DNA of 64,000 nucleotides from Phialophora verrucosa (Eukaryota; Ascomycota; Eurotiomycetes; Chaetothyriales; Herpotrichiellaceae). Position numbers and translations under genes: made by a program. The notes beneath the pieces are model-generated. The model saw only the letters and a program-made list of their open reading frames with translations, did no database searches and was not told where the DNA came from. This document shows, piece by piece, positions 35,250-46,315 of the stretch; within the stretch, counting starts at the first letter, position 1; each line of letters opens with the position of its first letter. The stretch lies in NCBI GenBank assembly GCA_002099365.1, contig MSED01000004.1, forward strand, positions 682,001 to 746,000. Reading direction: 5' to 3'.

Positions 35250-35742
35250 GCAATTCGACTTAGGGTTTGTCAAATACCCGGGTATTGCCAACCCTGCCCT
35301 TTAACGGCCTCAAATGTCTTTATTTAAGTCTCTCGCCGGGTCCTTTAGATAGAAAACAGGAAAGACTTGCGACCCTTCCGTATCAGAACCGAGGGCCTCT
35401 AATTTTCTGCTTGTGCCAGGTCGTAATTTCGAGTTGCAGAGCTGGTCTTGATCAATGCATCTTGGAGCGATAACAGGAGGTTTGATCTCTCTTCTACAGG
35501 CGACAAGAAGATGTTCCAGCCTCTATTTCTATTGATGTTTGATGCAGGTGCTGACCATGAAAGATAATTAGCCTTGGGGAACCATGCAGGTGCTCAAGCC
35601 CGAACATAGCTGTCCATAAGCTAATATCATATCCAGAATCTCGAGGATGGACTAACAGTGATCTCACCGGAAATTCCAGGATCCCATGCTTGAAGGTATG
35701 GACAGATTCTAAACTGGAGCCTGGGTATCCTACAAATGCAGA
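35250..35742. other. intergenic, convergent 3' flanks
   Basis: This lies between the stops of the monooxygenase and the first SDR. Nothing else is seen. Confidence 0.5.
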
Positions 35743-36721
35743 CTAACACACCCAGCCGCCGTCCACGTTGTATACAGCACCGGTGACGAACGACGCCTCG
35801 TCACTCAGCAGAAAAGCGATAACATTGGCAACTTCGATCGGTTGCGCTCGTCTCTTTTGTGCTGTTTGTTGTAACCCACGCTTGACATCGTCCGGATTCT
35901 CGCCGGCAGACATTGGAGTATCAACAGAGCCTATGGGCGCATGAATCAGCTGACGGTTGTCTTCGTGATCTCTCAAAAGAGATGTGCCTGCAAATTCTGA
36001 CACACATCATGGCGGAAGCCCTAGGCTTGTAGTAAACTCACAGACTTACCTGGTGCGACACAGTTGATCCGTATATGGGAGTTTTCCTTTGCTGCCGCTC
36101 TTGAGAGGCCGATGACAGCTGCTTTGCTGGCACAGTAGGGGGCAACCCCTGGTGAACCCATCTGACCAAAGGTACTGGCCGCAGAAACCTGCATATGTTA
36201 ACCTCAGTTGGTCCGCCCTGCACCAGGCTGCGTGTCATCGAACATGTAGAGGGACTTACAATGCTACCGCCAGCCTTCATGGCCCTGATCTCCGCCCTCA
36301 TGCAAAAGAAGACACCGCGCGTATTGACGGCAAAGTTGAAATCCCACGTCTCGTCCGTCTCTTCAGCAACAGGCTTCGCAGGGGTAATGATGCCGGCCAT
36401 ATTGACCGCAGCGTCGAGCCTGCCCAGTCTCTCCACTGTCGACTCGATCCAGTCATCTACTGACCGGCTGCTGCGAACATCGATGACTGTGTACATGTGC
36501 TTGTCACTGCCAGTCAGAGACTCGGTTGCCGTTTGCAGAGCCGCTGCGTTGATGTCGGCAAGAGAGACTATGGCGCCGCGTGATGCCAGGAGCTTTGCAG
36601 TCGCTAGGCCCATGCCAGAGGCTGCGCCAGTGATGGCAACCTATGTGACCATGATAAGTCTGACTGGGTGCGAGCCGGGCCTTAGGAAACGCACCACCTT
36701 GTCCTGGAAGGAGCCCATCAT
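35743..36721 (-). CDS. short-chain dehydrogenase/reductase (SDR) 1
   Basis: Four exons (36721-36695, 36640-36260, 36188-36050, 35930-35743) give 244 residues, the classical SDR length. The first exon is only nine codons. Joining restores the family signatures in order: TGAASGMG cofactor loop, DINAAAL after strand 2 (suggesting NAD(H) preference), NMAGI, the catalytic serine in SAAST, YCASK with the catalytic Tyr and Lys, CVAPGSVDTPM and the C-terminal YNVDGGW. The acceptor at 35931 was chosen because it alone yields the PGSVDTPM motif. It oxidises an alcohol or reduces a ketone; the substrate is unknown. It shares its promoter region with the Zn2Cys6 regulator. Confidence 0.9.
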
Positions 36722-37136
36722 GAAATTGGATTCCGACTTGTTTATTGATGCGTCGACAGGTCAATCCACACTCCGGCCAGCGAGGCTTTCCACAGCACCG
36801 ACAAGCAGCTACTGTTAACCTTAAAGGCCATGGGGCAAGAAGTAATCTATTTACCGACCCTGACACGAGATGAACTGGGAGCACCTGGACTAGCCTGGCA
36901 AGAAATGCTCTCGTCATTCCCTGGAACACGGTCGGCAGAAAAGGAAGGTCTTGCCTATCGCCCCACTTTGCATCCACTTGGTCCCCGCCAAGGGTCTGGG
37001 GAAACTCATTAACTTTCACTGTAACCTTCCTGTTTTCACTCGCCACTGTCAGAGAAATGGAAAGGTATGGTTCCTGCAGTCACGGTAGCAACCATAGTGA
37101 CGAGTCTTCTATGCTCTGACCCTCTCTGCGCCTACA
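36722..37136. promoter_or_regulatory. divergent promoter region, SDR 1 / Zn2Cys6 regulator
   Basis: 415 bases between opposite start codons. One CCGG word occurs near 36773, and no clear TATA box or long palindrome is seen. Co-regulation of the pair is inferred from layout. Confidence 0.35.
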
Positions 37137-39341
37137 ATGTCCACGCAGACAAGCGGACTGCAGGCCCCAGAATCTGGCAGCTCCTGGAATCGGTCCTTTG
37201 GTGGATGTGCCACCGTAGGTAGAAGTTGGCCCTCCAAAGTCGGGTTTGCCGCTGACTGAACACCGAGCTAGTGTCGCAGCCGTCATGTCAAGTGCGATGA
37301 AGGGCTCCCCACCTGCTCCATGTGCCAGTATGGAGGTCTAGATTGTGGAGGCTACGAGAAAAGCATCTTCTTCGACTTCGAAAATGACACAAAGACTGCC
37401 GCAGTAGGAGTGGCCCGCTATCGCCGGCATCTGTTGACCGATGAAGAGCGCAAATGCATGACCCAGTGGCTTGTGTCGAGCGTGCCACCGAAGACGGCTC
37501 TGCGTGTGCTGGCTCAAATTGACGACCAGTGCGAAAGTTCGGGTGCCGACCAACAGCTCGAAATTCAACGAGGCCCATTCGGGGTGTTTAGGATGAGTCA
37601 CGAGCACGGTGCCTCTCATGCTCAATCCCCATCGGACGCGGAATTGGAGATAAACTCGGCCGAGTACGATCTGGCCTGGTCGACCAAAGATTGTCTGGCA
37701 CCTACAGACCCTAGCTTATCCCCGTGGACTCAAGATCTAGTCCAAGCCATCTTCAACCAAACGGAGCAGATTTCCATCCCAGGATCTCCAGATCTCTGGA
37801 CGATGACTTCGGATTCAGTTGACATCCAGGGGTCTTTCTGGGACCATGTTCCCATGTCCGAAAACCAGGCGGCAACGTCCAATCCTCAATTCTCATCAGA
37901 CCAATATTCCTTCCCTCAATACATACATACCGCGCCACTGAATCGACCGACTATCGACTCTTACATCTCCTCCCCCATCGGCAGCCGCACAACGATCCCA
38001 CAAGATGGGGTAACACTGCTTAAGCACTATGCTACAACAGTCATCACCTTACTAACTCCGGTTCGTCATACGAAAACACCTTGGCACATCCTTTTCATAC
38101 CCCACATTAAGAATTGTCTGGCCGCGCTTACACTTGACGAGCAACTGGATCACGGCAGCCTGGCGGCGTTCTATGGGACCTTGGCCATCAGCGCCGTAAG
38201 CCTGGGCGGCGTGTCTCAGTCACCAATGTGGCTTGCGAAAGGCAGGACGTATAAGCAATTAGCTCGAGGGCAGGCTCGATTGATGCTCAAGACCGCGTAC
38301 GATATCCCGAAAACGGCCAAATACAAGACCATCCTGATGGCCCTTCTCACGATGGTGCAGGTTTCGATGTTTGCGGGTACCCGTGACCAGACAGACTGCT
38401 ACTTGGTGGAGGCGGAAAAGTTCATTCGCCTCAGAGGGCTCAGTCGCAAAAAGTCTCGAAAGGTGCGCCTGCTCCATCATTGTTACGTCTTCGAGCGACT
38501 GTTTCATGAAAGCACCTTCCTGCATGATACCGAGTCGCCACAGCGGCAACATGTTCGAAAAGTCATCGAATCGAGCGGGTTGGCAGTCCATAGCCGAGAC
38601 AGCCTGTCATTCCGGCTCCCTGATTTCAGCAACTTGGAAGAGGAGATGTCGGTGCTGAAGAGCCAGGAGACCGGCGAGAATGATCTCCACCTCGAACTTC
38701 CTGGAGTGTTCCCGCCAACTTTATACCCGGAGATTTTTGGCGTACCGGAACCATGGATACTTCTCTTGTCGCTGACCATCCGCCTCGGAAAGGAAAAGGA
38801 CTCTGCCGAGGCCGAGAGTCAATCGAACGCCCCGAGTCTGGGCAGCTTCATGGCCCGTGCCAAAGCCATAGAAAGGCGCATCCATCTGTTGCAGCGGCCG
38901 GCCAGTGGGACCATCAATGCCTTTAGCAGTTTACAGTCGGAGAGGGACCTGCACGTCCTCGATAACATGCTCGATGCAGTGCGTCAAGCGTTGGTGATTT
39001 ACTTCTACCGGAGAATCTACGACGTGGGCGCGTCAATGTTACAGCAGCAGGTGGCCGGCGTGCGCGACTGCCTGTTACGGTGCGACTCCGCTGATCCTAG
39101 TGTGGTGCACGGCTCTGCCGGGCTCATATGGCCTGCTTTCATGGCAGCATGCGAGGCCGAAGACTCGGAAATGCAGACTTCTTTCTCCTACTGGTTCAAA
39201 TCTGCAGCGCAACGCAGTGGACTTTCGTGCTTCACAGACACGCTCAGCCTTATTGAACAAATCTGGCACGAGAAGCGAACTTCAAACGGCATAGGCGTCA
39301 CATGGCTTGATATCATGAAGAAGCAAGCAGTCTCTTCGTAA
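37137..39341 (+). CDS. Zn2Cys6 transcription factor (ArcA-like)
   Basis: Two exons (37137-37214 and 37272-39341) give 715 residues. The 57-base intron falls inside the zinc cluster. Joining gives C-x2-C-x6-C-x6-C-x2-C-x6-C (GCATCRSRHVKCDEG onward, residues about 24-51), a canonical binuclear cluster. Reading from the ATG at 37320 instead loses half of it. The large C-terminal domain resembles the fungal-specific regulatory region of arginine-catabolism-type (ArcA) regulators: SLAAFYGTLAISAVSLGG, YLVEAEKFIRLRGLSRKK, LHHCYVFERLFHES and SGLIWPAFMAACEA. It probably binds CGG half-sites and controls the surrounding oxidoreductase genes; that is inference from position. Confidence 0.9.
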
Positions 39342-39537
39342 CACTGTCTTTGACCAAGATCAACAAAGAGGTTTCGAAGGGGTCATGCGCATTGCATACG
39401 CTTCTTCATTTTCTGGACAGATAATCTTCACCATGAAGGTCCTCGCCAAACCGAAAGATATAAGGAGGATCAAAAGCTTTCGGCTCAGGCTCTATACCCG
39501 ATACAAGCCTGCTCGTGTCTCAACGATCTCATCGTCG

Positions 39538-40353
39538 TTAGCGCTCGGTGTATCCGCCGTCCACGAAAAGCGACGTCCCCGTCACAAAAGAGCTGCGTCC
39601 CCCCGCCAAGTAAACGACGCCATCTGCTATCTCTTCGGGGGTGCCCATGCGCTGCATCGGCACGGCTGTATCGATACGCTCCATCATGGCCTGTAGAACG
39701 AGCGGCGACTTGGTCGTCATGGGGGTCTTTGTATACCCCGGGCAGATGGCATTGATGCGGAGTCCGTCTTTCGCATAGTCCTCTGAGGCTGTCCGCGTTA
39801 GGCCTATGACTCCGTGTTTTGTCGCCGTATAGGCCGTTGACATTGGTACACCGACCACTCCCTGGATCGAGCCAAAGTTGACGATGGAACCACGTTGCAA
39901 TGGTCTGCCGTCAATGCTTGAAAGAATAGGCTCCTGCTTCAACATGATCCTGGCGGCGGCCCTTAAGACGAAGAATGTGCCGGTGAGGTTGACGTCCACG
40001 ATGCGTTGCCAGTCCCGTGTTTCTGCATATGCCGCGCCGCCCGGGTGTTTCATGGCTATTCCTGCGGCATTGACCACATAGTCGAGCCGGCCGAATTTAG
40101 TGGCAACGTCGTTGACGGTTTGGTCGACTTGACACTCATTGCTCACGTCGACAACGAACACATCCACCTGGCAAGGTTTCGCAGACTCCCGAGCCTGGAT
40201 GGCCTCAACCTCGGCCTTGATAGCAAGCAGAGCATCATGGTCGACGTCGAGGAGGGCCACCCCAGCGGCACCATCCCTTGCAAATGTCCGCGCGCACGCT
40301 CTGCCGATTCCGGATGCGGCGCCTGTGATCAATGCGAAGCCTGGAACGTCCAT
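39538..40353 (-). CDS. short-chain dehydrogenase/reductase (SDR) 2
   Basis: An intronless protein of 271 residues. The ATG at 40353 was chosen because it sits just before the first strand; the open frame upstream is a non-ATG extension. Signatures are complete: TGAASGIG, the acidic DVD end of strand 2 (NAD preference likely), NAAGIA, the catalytic serine in NFGSIQG, YTATK, CPGYTKTPM and FVDGGY. It is not a close copy of SDR 1, so recent duplication is unlikely. Its 3' end faces the regulator's, and its 5' end is divergent from the FAD-linked oxidase. The substrate is unknown. Confidence 0.92.
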   Translation of the reverse strand: MDVPGFALITGAASGIGRACARTFARDGAAGVALLDVDHDALLAIKAEVEAIQARESAKPCQVDVFVVDVSNECQVDQTVNDVATKFGRLDYVVNAAGIAMKHPGGAAYAETRDWQRIVDVNLTGTFFVLRAAARIMLKQEPILSSIDGRPLQRGSIVNFGSIQGVVGVPMSTAYTATKHGVIGLTRTASEDYAKDGLRINAICPGYTKTPMTTKSPLVLQAMMERIDTAVPMQRMGTPEEIADGVVYLAGGRSSFVTGTSLFVDGGYTER

Positions 40354-40982
40354 CTCAAACCTTTGCTGTAATCGCCCAAAGTTGCCGAACACCAACCTAT
40401 GTAAAGTGCAGTCATTCGACAGCCGAGGCGAGCACTGCTCATCTAACTGCTGTTGAGCGAGCAATTGGGTTTTGGTGGGTCCGCGGACACTTTCCTATTC
40501 AAAAGAGGCAGCACACACAGCGTGTATCACACCCTAGGATCGTCCTGAACCCTATTGGTAGTCACCTAGTAGCTCTGGCAGCGCCCAAGAGTTCCAGTCT
40601 TGCCAGTGATCTAGACTCGGTTTGTCCATCGTAGACTCATACTGCAGACAGGAGCACGGAGATAATGACATTGCTTGGACAAGACGGTGCCCCAGTTGCG
40701 GTCTTCAAGAAGCAACAACTAAATCTCTCTGCTGCCCTGTCATCTCCGACACTTCAGTTCGCTTTACTTCTGAACGTCCGGAAATAAAGTAAGTGATGCT
40801 GAAGGAGCGCTGGGTACTGCCTTGCCCAGGTAAAGACCAAACTGTGTCTGCTACTCATTATTTAATCGACATCGAGGACGCCAAGCCAGCATTTTATCAG
40901 GTTGGCCCAATGCTTATCAATTCATCAACAATTTTGTGCCTTCTTCCTCTCTCTCCTACCATCTTCATACCATGAGAACTAT
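40354..40982. promoter_or_regulatory. divergent promoter region, SDR 2 / FAD-linked oxidase
   Basis: This contains a perfect palindrome GTCCGCGGAC (40479-40488), a possible CCG/CGG regulator site, and a TATTTAAT at about 40859-40866, some 117 bases before the oxidase start. The roles are inferred. Confidence 0.35.
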
Positions 40983-43271
40983 ATGTATTCCATCTGCAGT
41001 CATGCTGGCCCCAACTTCATATCCACCATTGCCATCTTTGCGCTCGTCTGCGCAGCAAAAGAGGGACAATATCCACTGACAAGCTCTCCGGATGATGCAG
41101 CCTCACGAGCAGTGGGTTTCACTCTCCCTCCCCCTAGCCACTCTCCCTCTTAGAAAGATCATTGAAATGGGTTTTACAGTGCCACGCGTTGGCATCTCGC
41201 TTCCCATCTCTAGTCACATTTCCTGCCGATAGAGAGTATCAGTCCCAACAGGCCCGGTACTGGGCGTCCAACCAAGCAGACTTCACGCCGTCGTGTCGCG
41301 TATCGCCCACAACCAGTGAGGAAGTCGGCAGTCTGGTCTTGCAGCTTGTCGAGTTTGGCGCCGATGTGAAAGTTGCCATCTCGAGCGGCGGACATGCAAC
41401 TGCGTTTGGAGCCTCGAACGTCGATGACGGGATCACACTGGATCTTTCCGCGCTGGATTCTGTGTCGCTGGCTGCTGATCGATCTCACGTAGATGTCGGG
41501 ACTGGAGCGCGTTGGATCGATGTCTACCGAGCCCTTGACCCGTGGGGCTTGACCGTTGCCGGTGGGAGAGCTGCATCAGTGGGCGTAGGCGGGTACTTGC
41601 TCGGTGGTAAGTGACACTGTTCACGCACTCGATGGCAGGCCACAGTGCTGACGAGCCTGGCCAAGGCGGCATATCCTTATTCTCGAGCCTCTATGGTTGG
41701 GGCGCGGATTCTGTCGATTCGATCGAGGTGAGAGGTGTCTCGAGTGCTGTTCCATTGGCGCTTTTGTCTCAGCCTCAACCATTGATTTTAATTACTTACT
41801 CTCCTCCATCCGTTTCCAGGTTGTCCTCGCAAACGGCACCATCGTGACCGCGTCCGCGTCCACGCACTCCAATCTGTTCACCTGCCTGAAAGGAGGGGCC
41901 AACAACTTCGGCATCGCCACCAGCTTCCGCATCAAGACCTTCCCGACTCATGGCCCCCTCCGCGTCTCCCTCCTGCAGTATTCCCGCGAGTACCTCCCCG
42001 CAGTGCTCCGCGTCCTCACGAACTTCACGCAAAACGCTCACCTAGATCTCAACTCCGCGTCGGCAGACCTCTCTGTCGGCTTCGACACCACGCTGAACAA
42101 CCCCGAGCGAAACAACACAGTGTATATGCTCATGCTGACGCGATTAGTTCCGCCCGAGGAGGAGCAGCAAGGTGCTCCCACCACGGACGAGAAGCCCCCA
42201 CGGCTATGGCAGCCCTTTTTCGACATTCCCACACTCTCCATCTCGACGAGGAGATCCCCCATGAGCGACGTGGCACAACTCATCGAGACGAGTAACCCTT
42301 ATGGATTCCGGTGAGTTTAGCACTTCTTTTCCTTTTTTTCTCTTTTCACGGTCCACCAGAGCATGCCAACCCAGCAAGAAACCACGGTAATATCACGCGT
42401 TAGCTTGCGGAGGGGTGGAATGAACCTGATCTTACTGACTCACCCCTGGGTTTCCCGCCGCAGAGTCTACAAAACAACCATGACGGTGCGCAATGATCCC
42501 ATCCTCCTCGCACGCATCACCGACCTTGTCACGGCGAGTCTGCAAGACGAGGCCTTCGCATGCGGCGAACCCGTACTCCAAGCGGGGATGCTCGTCCAGC
42601 CTCTGACGCTGCCTCATCTACGGTATGCGAGGGATCAAGCTCAAGTGCAAGCACAACGCCAAGGACAAGCACAGGCACAGGCACAGGGGCAAGGGAAAAG
42701 AAACCTCATGCTCCTCGAAGACGAGGACGAGGCTCTGATAGGTATGTATGATGTTCTTTCGCGTTTCTTTGTCCTTGTCGTGATTTGTTATGCTATGTCC
42801 ATGTCATACCATGCCTAAACCTATATGTCCGTTCACGTTCAGGTTCACCTTGATATCTATTCCCCCGCGTAATGCACTAGGCCTGCTTGCCTGAAAGCTC
42901 TGAGTTAAACGCGTCCCATCCAGTCCGATCAGACCAGACCTAACCATAACGACCACACCGCAGTCCTCTCCCTCGAAACGCACTACCTCCACTCCCGGCA
43001 CTCAGGCCGATACACCTCCCTCGTGGACGGTATCCTCGCCCAGGCCGAAGATCTAGCACGCGCATCCAACACCAACGCCCTGCACCCGTTCCGGTACGGC
43101 AACTACGCGGCCAGGGGTCAGGATGTGTGGGGCTTGCTTAACGACAAGGGCGCGGACAAGGAGGGTCGTCGTCATCGCATGCTAGACCAGGTGAGGGACG
43201 TGAAGCGGCGGTATGATCCCTCGGGAGTGTGGGAGAGGATGGTGAGTGGTGGGTTTCGGATTAGGACTTGA
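40983..43271 (+). CDS. secreted FAD-linked oxidase (BBE-like)
   Basis: Proposed exons 40983-41115, 41154-41606, 41666-41727, 41820-42310, 42464-42741 and 42964-43271 give 574 residues. The FAD-binding PCMH domain is clear: an SGGHATAF loop with the histidine used for covalent flavin in this family, GTGARW, GGRAASVGVGGYLLGGG rejoined across an intron, YGWGADSV, and CLKGGANNFGI. The C-terminal berberine-bridge-type tail RYDPSGVWERM is present. The N-terminal exon is a likely signal peptide, but it needs a 38-base intron (41116-41153), unusually short, so the start is uncertain. A Gln/Ala repeat is inserted before the last exon. Such oxidases dehydrogenate alcohols, sugars or secondary metabolites using O2. 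Confidence 0.82.
42634..42696 (+). repeat. Gln-Ala/Gly low-complexity insert in the FAD-linked oxidase
   Basis: Alternating CAA/CAG and GCA/GGN codons encode a run of Gln alternating mostly with Ala or Gly, with near-perfect GGCACA hexamers from 42664. It sits in a region of the substrate domain that is normally compact. Confidence 0.7.
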
Positions 43272-44102
43272 TGGGCGGAGGATTCGATAGGTACGAACGA
43301 GTGTTGTACTGCGTAGGTGGGTGAACTATCTTTGTAGGGTTGGTACTTCGGTACTGTACCTTGCTGGCTGGCTGCCTGGGGGTTGTGGCATGCGAGGTGT
43401 CGACTGTGGTCTGAATATCGTACACAGTATAGTCCGTATCGAAGAGTGAAGAATTCGACAAGTCATGCACAGAGTCAAAACAGATGGAGCACTCCGACTC
43501 AAGTATGTCTAGTCATTATGGCGCTCTCTCCCTGCCTCTGGAGATGTGAAATGTCTAAGCCCATGTGTTCCCTGTGTGCCCTATACATCTCGGCGTCTCA
43601 TCATCATATGACCATACATAGATACGTAACACTTTTTTTGTTCCAATCGTGGTGACTTTTTCACAGAGATTCGCATGTAGATGGTTCGACGACGGCAAAG
43701 GCCCCAGACCGCGATCCAAGCTTATTATAACCCTGGCGGAAACAAGCTGATACGCCTTCGACACATCTTCTTAGAGCCAGCCTGTCCTCGACTACGACTC
43801 GGTGTATCGACCATTTGGGCACTTGACGGATGAGGTGAGAAAATTGCTCCCCCCAGAGTATCCGGCAGGCCGAGGTCGATTCAACTCGAGCTAAACGCTG
43901 ACACGTTGCACTTCCGACCGCCATATCCTCTGGCTGAACTTCTCAAACCCCACCATTCAGCTCGGCACCCGCCCCGAACATATCGGCCGTTTCAGCTGTA
44001 TAATGAGAGAGAAAGTCTCGCCCGGCGGTCTGAAGACGTGCCTGATCCTGACTTCTCAGGATCAGAAAGAGACTGCTCTGTGTCTCACTCTTAGTGTGCA
44101 AT
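43272..44102. other. intergenic, convergent 3' flanks
   Basis: This lies between the FAD-linked oxidase and the acyl-CoA-binding protein gene. No gene is recognised. Confidence 0.45.
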
Positions 44103-45259
44103 TCAAGATCTTAGCCCAGGTATCCGTACCGCGGATATCGCCCCTCTCAGCCAGCCGTTCATTTCAGTGAGGAAGCGTGTCGCGTCCTTCCACCGCCGTC
44201 GCGCCCAATCTTCCACTCTGCGATCCTTATCTCCCTTCACTCTGGCGTAGAGGATGAGAAGACAGACGAAGCCAGCGTCGACAATTATTTGCCGGACGAG
44301 CGCCCATGCTAGCCACTTGACCCAGGTCGATATTCGGTGCAGCATTCGTCTCCGCCGCGATGTAAAGGTGCCGTCTAATGAGGACGATGAGAGGAGGTTA
44401 TTTTGTGACAGTTGTTCACGCAGTGCCGCGACTTCGGTCGATAGATGTCGTAGGTGAGAGTCAATGCGGCTCTTCCAGTCCGGGTCAGAAGATACGGGCC
44501 TTGACGATGACAGAGGCCCAACCAGAGCACCGGTGGCGGGATCCACTTCCTCGCCTTCCACTATATCCTCGGAATCCCGCTGTGATACAGGTGATAATAC
44601 CCTGAGTCGGTTCGGGTCCGAGTTCAGCCTAGTCAAACTTTCACCTTCCCCTCCAGTGCTCTGACCGGGAGGTATACTCCCAAAGCTGGTCATCTGTTTC
44701 AGGCCGGCGCGCTCTAGCCGTCGGGTCGGTGAGTCGGCGTCTTCATCCTCTGAGCTACCGCTCTGGCTCTTGATTTGATTCCAGACAAACTCCAGCTCCG
44801 CCACCAGTTCGCGTGATTCTTGTGTCCCGCTGGCGTACTCCTTCATCGTCTCTATCAGGGTGCTGATGTACCGACGTTTGGCTTCGGTGCGGCTCATGCC
44901 GGCGCAAGCGTGCCAGGCGTCCCATTTTTCTATTTCCGCCTCGGCTTCTCGTACTCTCAAGTCTCGGGAGGCATATCGGTGGACATTATTTGACTTTGAG
45001 TTGTTCGGATCTGGAGAGACGGAGGGTAGCGTCGGCCGAGGGAGGATAGATTCCACGTCTCCTTCCATAGACTGCTTGTAGAGGCCATAGAGGCGTAGCC
45101 GGGCTGAAGGAGGTGGCCGCGAAGAGCCGGTGCGTGGTAATCGTCGGACTGTGGCTAGGGCGTGGACAAACACGCGGTCTATGTCGGAAAGTGTCAGACT
45201 GACAGATGATGGTACGGTCCGCAAGGGGAGGCCGACTACATACCCACAGAGTCCGACAT
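44103..45259 (-). CDS. acyl-CoA-binding-domain membrane protein
   Basis: Two exons (45259-45244, just 16 bases, and 45178-44103) give 363 residues. Splicing forms MSDSVDRVF at the start of a classical ACB domain (about 4-105) with LRLYGLYKQSMEGD and KWDAWHACAGMSRTEAKRRYI. A disordered Ser/Asp-rich middle, a short coiled coil (STEVAALREQL) and one membrane segment near residues 305-325 follow, with a basic tail. ACB domains bind long-chain acyl-CoA. The ACB plus C-terminal anchor layout is that of peroxisomal Atg37/ACBD5-type proteins, which take part in pexophagy or lipid contact. That assignment is by architecture, not by a specific motif. Confidence 0.88.
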
Positions 45260-45735
45260 GGCGCCTGTTGCGCCCCTCACCCTGACAGGCTGTCTGTACA
45301 GATATCGTCCCAGGTCCCTCTCAACGCATGGGAGGCATGGATATCGTCACTAGATCTCTGCCGAAAATGAGGTGCGGAGAAGGCGGAAATCCACGAGTCG
45401 CGTGAGATGTTGAGACAGGTGCGAAATGAGGTTGGGAAGAGGAAATTATCGCTCCGTTCGAGCTGAAGTCACTAACAGAGTCCAGGTCTTCGACAGCAGA
45501 CCCAAGAATATATTAAAAGCGATACCCAGCTAAGTGAGTGGGCGACGGGAAAGTGACAGCAGTGTCGCATGGAAAGGGCATTTGATGATTGATTGACATG
45601 GCGAATGTCGCACCTCGGCCTAGAGAATTACTCCGGAGCACTCATGCCCAAGACGCAGGCCCAAATCCACATCCGCCGTTTCTTCACCCTCCCAACTCAC
45701 CCGTTCGACCACCGCCATGTGTCAAGACGCGACAT
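45260..45735. other. intergenic
   Basis: This lies upstream of the acyl-CoA-binding gene and downstream of the DUF2237 gene, both on the minus strand. Nothing else is seen. Confidence 0.5.
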
Positions 45736-46315
45736 TTATCCTCCAGTCCTCTCAGGTTGCGACTGGCCCTTCAAGTCACTTGACTCCTTTGCAACGCCAT
45801 GTGAAGGCTGCTCCGGGTCTGCATGGGCGCCCTGTCTGTTTCTGGTTCCCTCGTGCGCCGCTTCTCCACCAGTAGCATATTTGCTCAAGTCCCCGTACTT
45901 CACCTCCTTCAACGCGGCCTCGTGCGAAGCATGTAGAGCTACCTTTGGCACCGCCGATTGTGATAATTGTCCCTTTTGCGCAGCGTCAAAAGCTTCTTTC
46001 CATCGGTGGGCGCAGAGACACCACTTCATTCCGTCCTTGACACCCGCTTCTCTCAAGTTGTTCCCTCTCGAGTTTGTGAAATCCAGGAACTCTTGGTTTA
46101 CTGTTGCTGCTACCGAGTGATTGCCCTTGTCTTCGGGACCTGTCCTGCAGTACCCGTCGCGGTAGAAGCCGACCGGAGGATCCTTCGAGTGTATGCCCAG
46201 CGGGCCACCGGCCACTGATGTGGGTTAGCGATGTTCGACGAGCACCGGAAAAACGACGCTCACCACTCTTGTTCTTCATCATCTCCTTGGTCGAGCTCGC
46301 CGGTGTGGAGGCCAT
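45736..46315 (-). CDS. DUF2237 family protein
   Basis: Two exons (46315-46264 and 46214-45736, intron of 49 bases) give 176 residues. The conserved DUF2237 block is complete: GGPLGIHS, GFYRDGYCRTG, NHSVAATVNQEFLDF, RGNNLREAGVKDGMKWCLCAHRWKEA and VALHASHEAAL. The family is widespread in bacteria and fungi. It is small, cytosolic and rich in conserved Cys, His and Arg, and its biochemical function is not established. The C-terminal 30 residues are a polar extension without recognisable features. The intron was placed so that GPLGIHS follows the N-terminal exon in phase. Confidence 0.9.

Noticed and set aside
31160..43271. Calling the oxidative block a complete polyketide, peptide or terpene biosynthetic cluster
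   Set aside because: No backbone enzyme is present; only tailoring-type oxidoreductases, a regulator and a dead permease.
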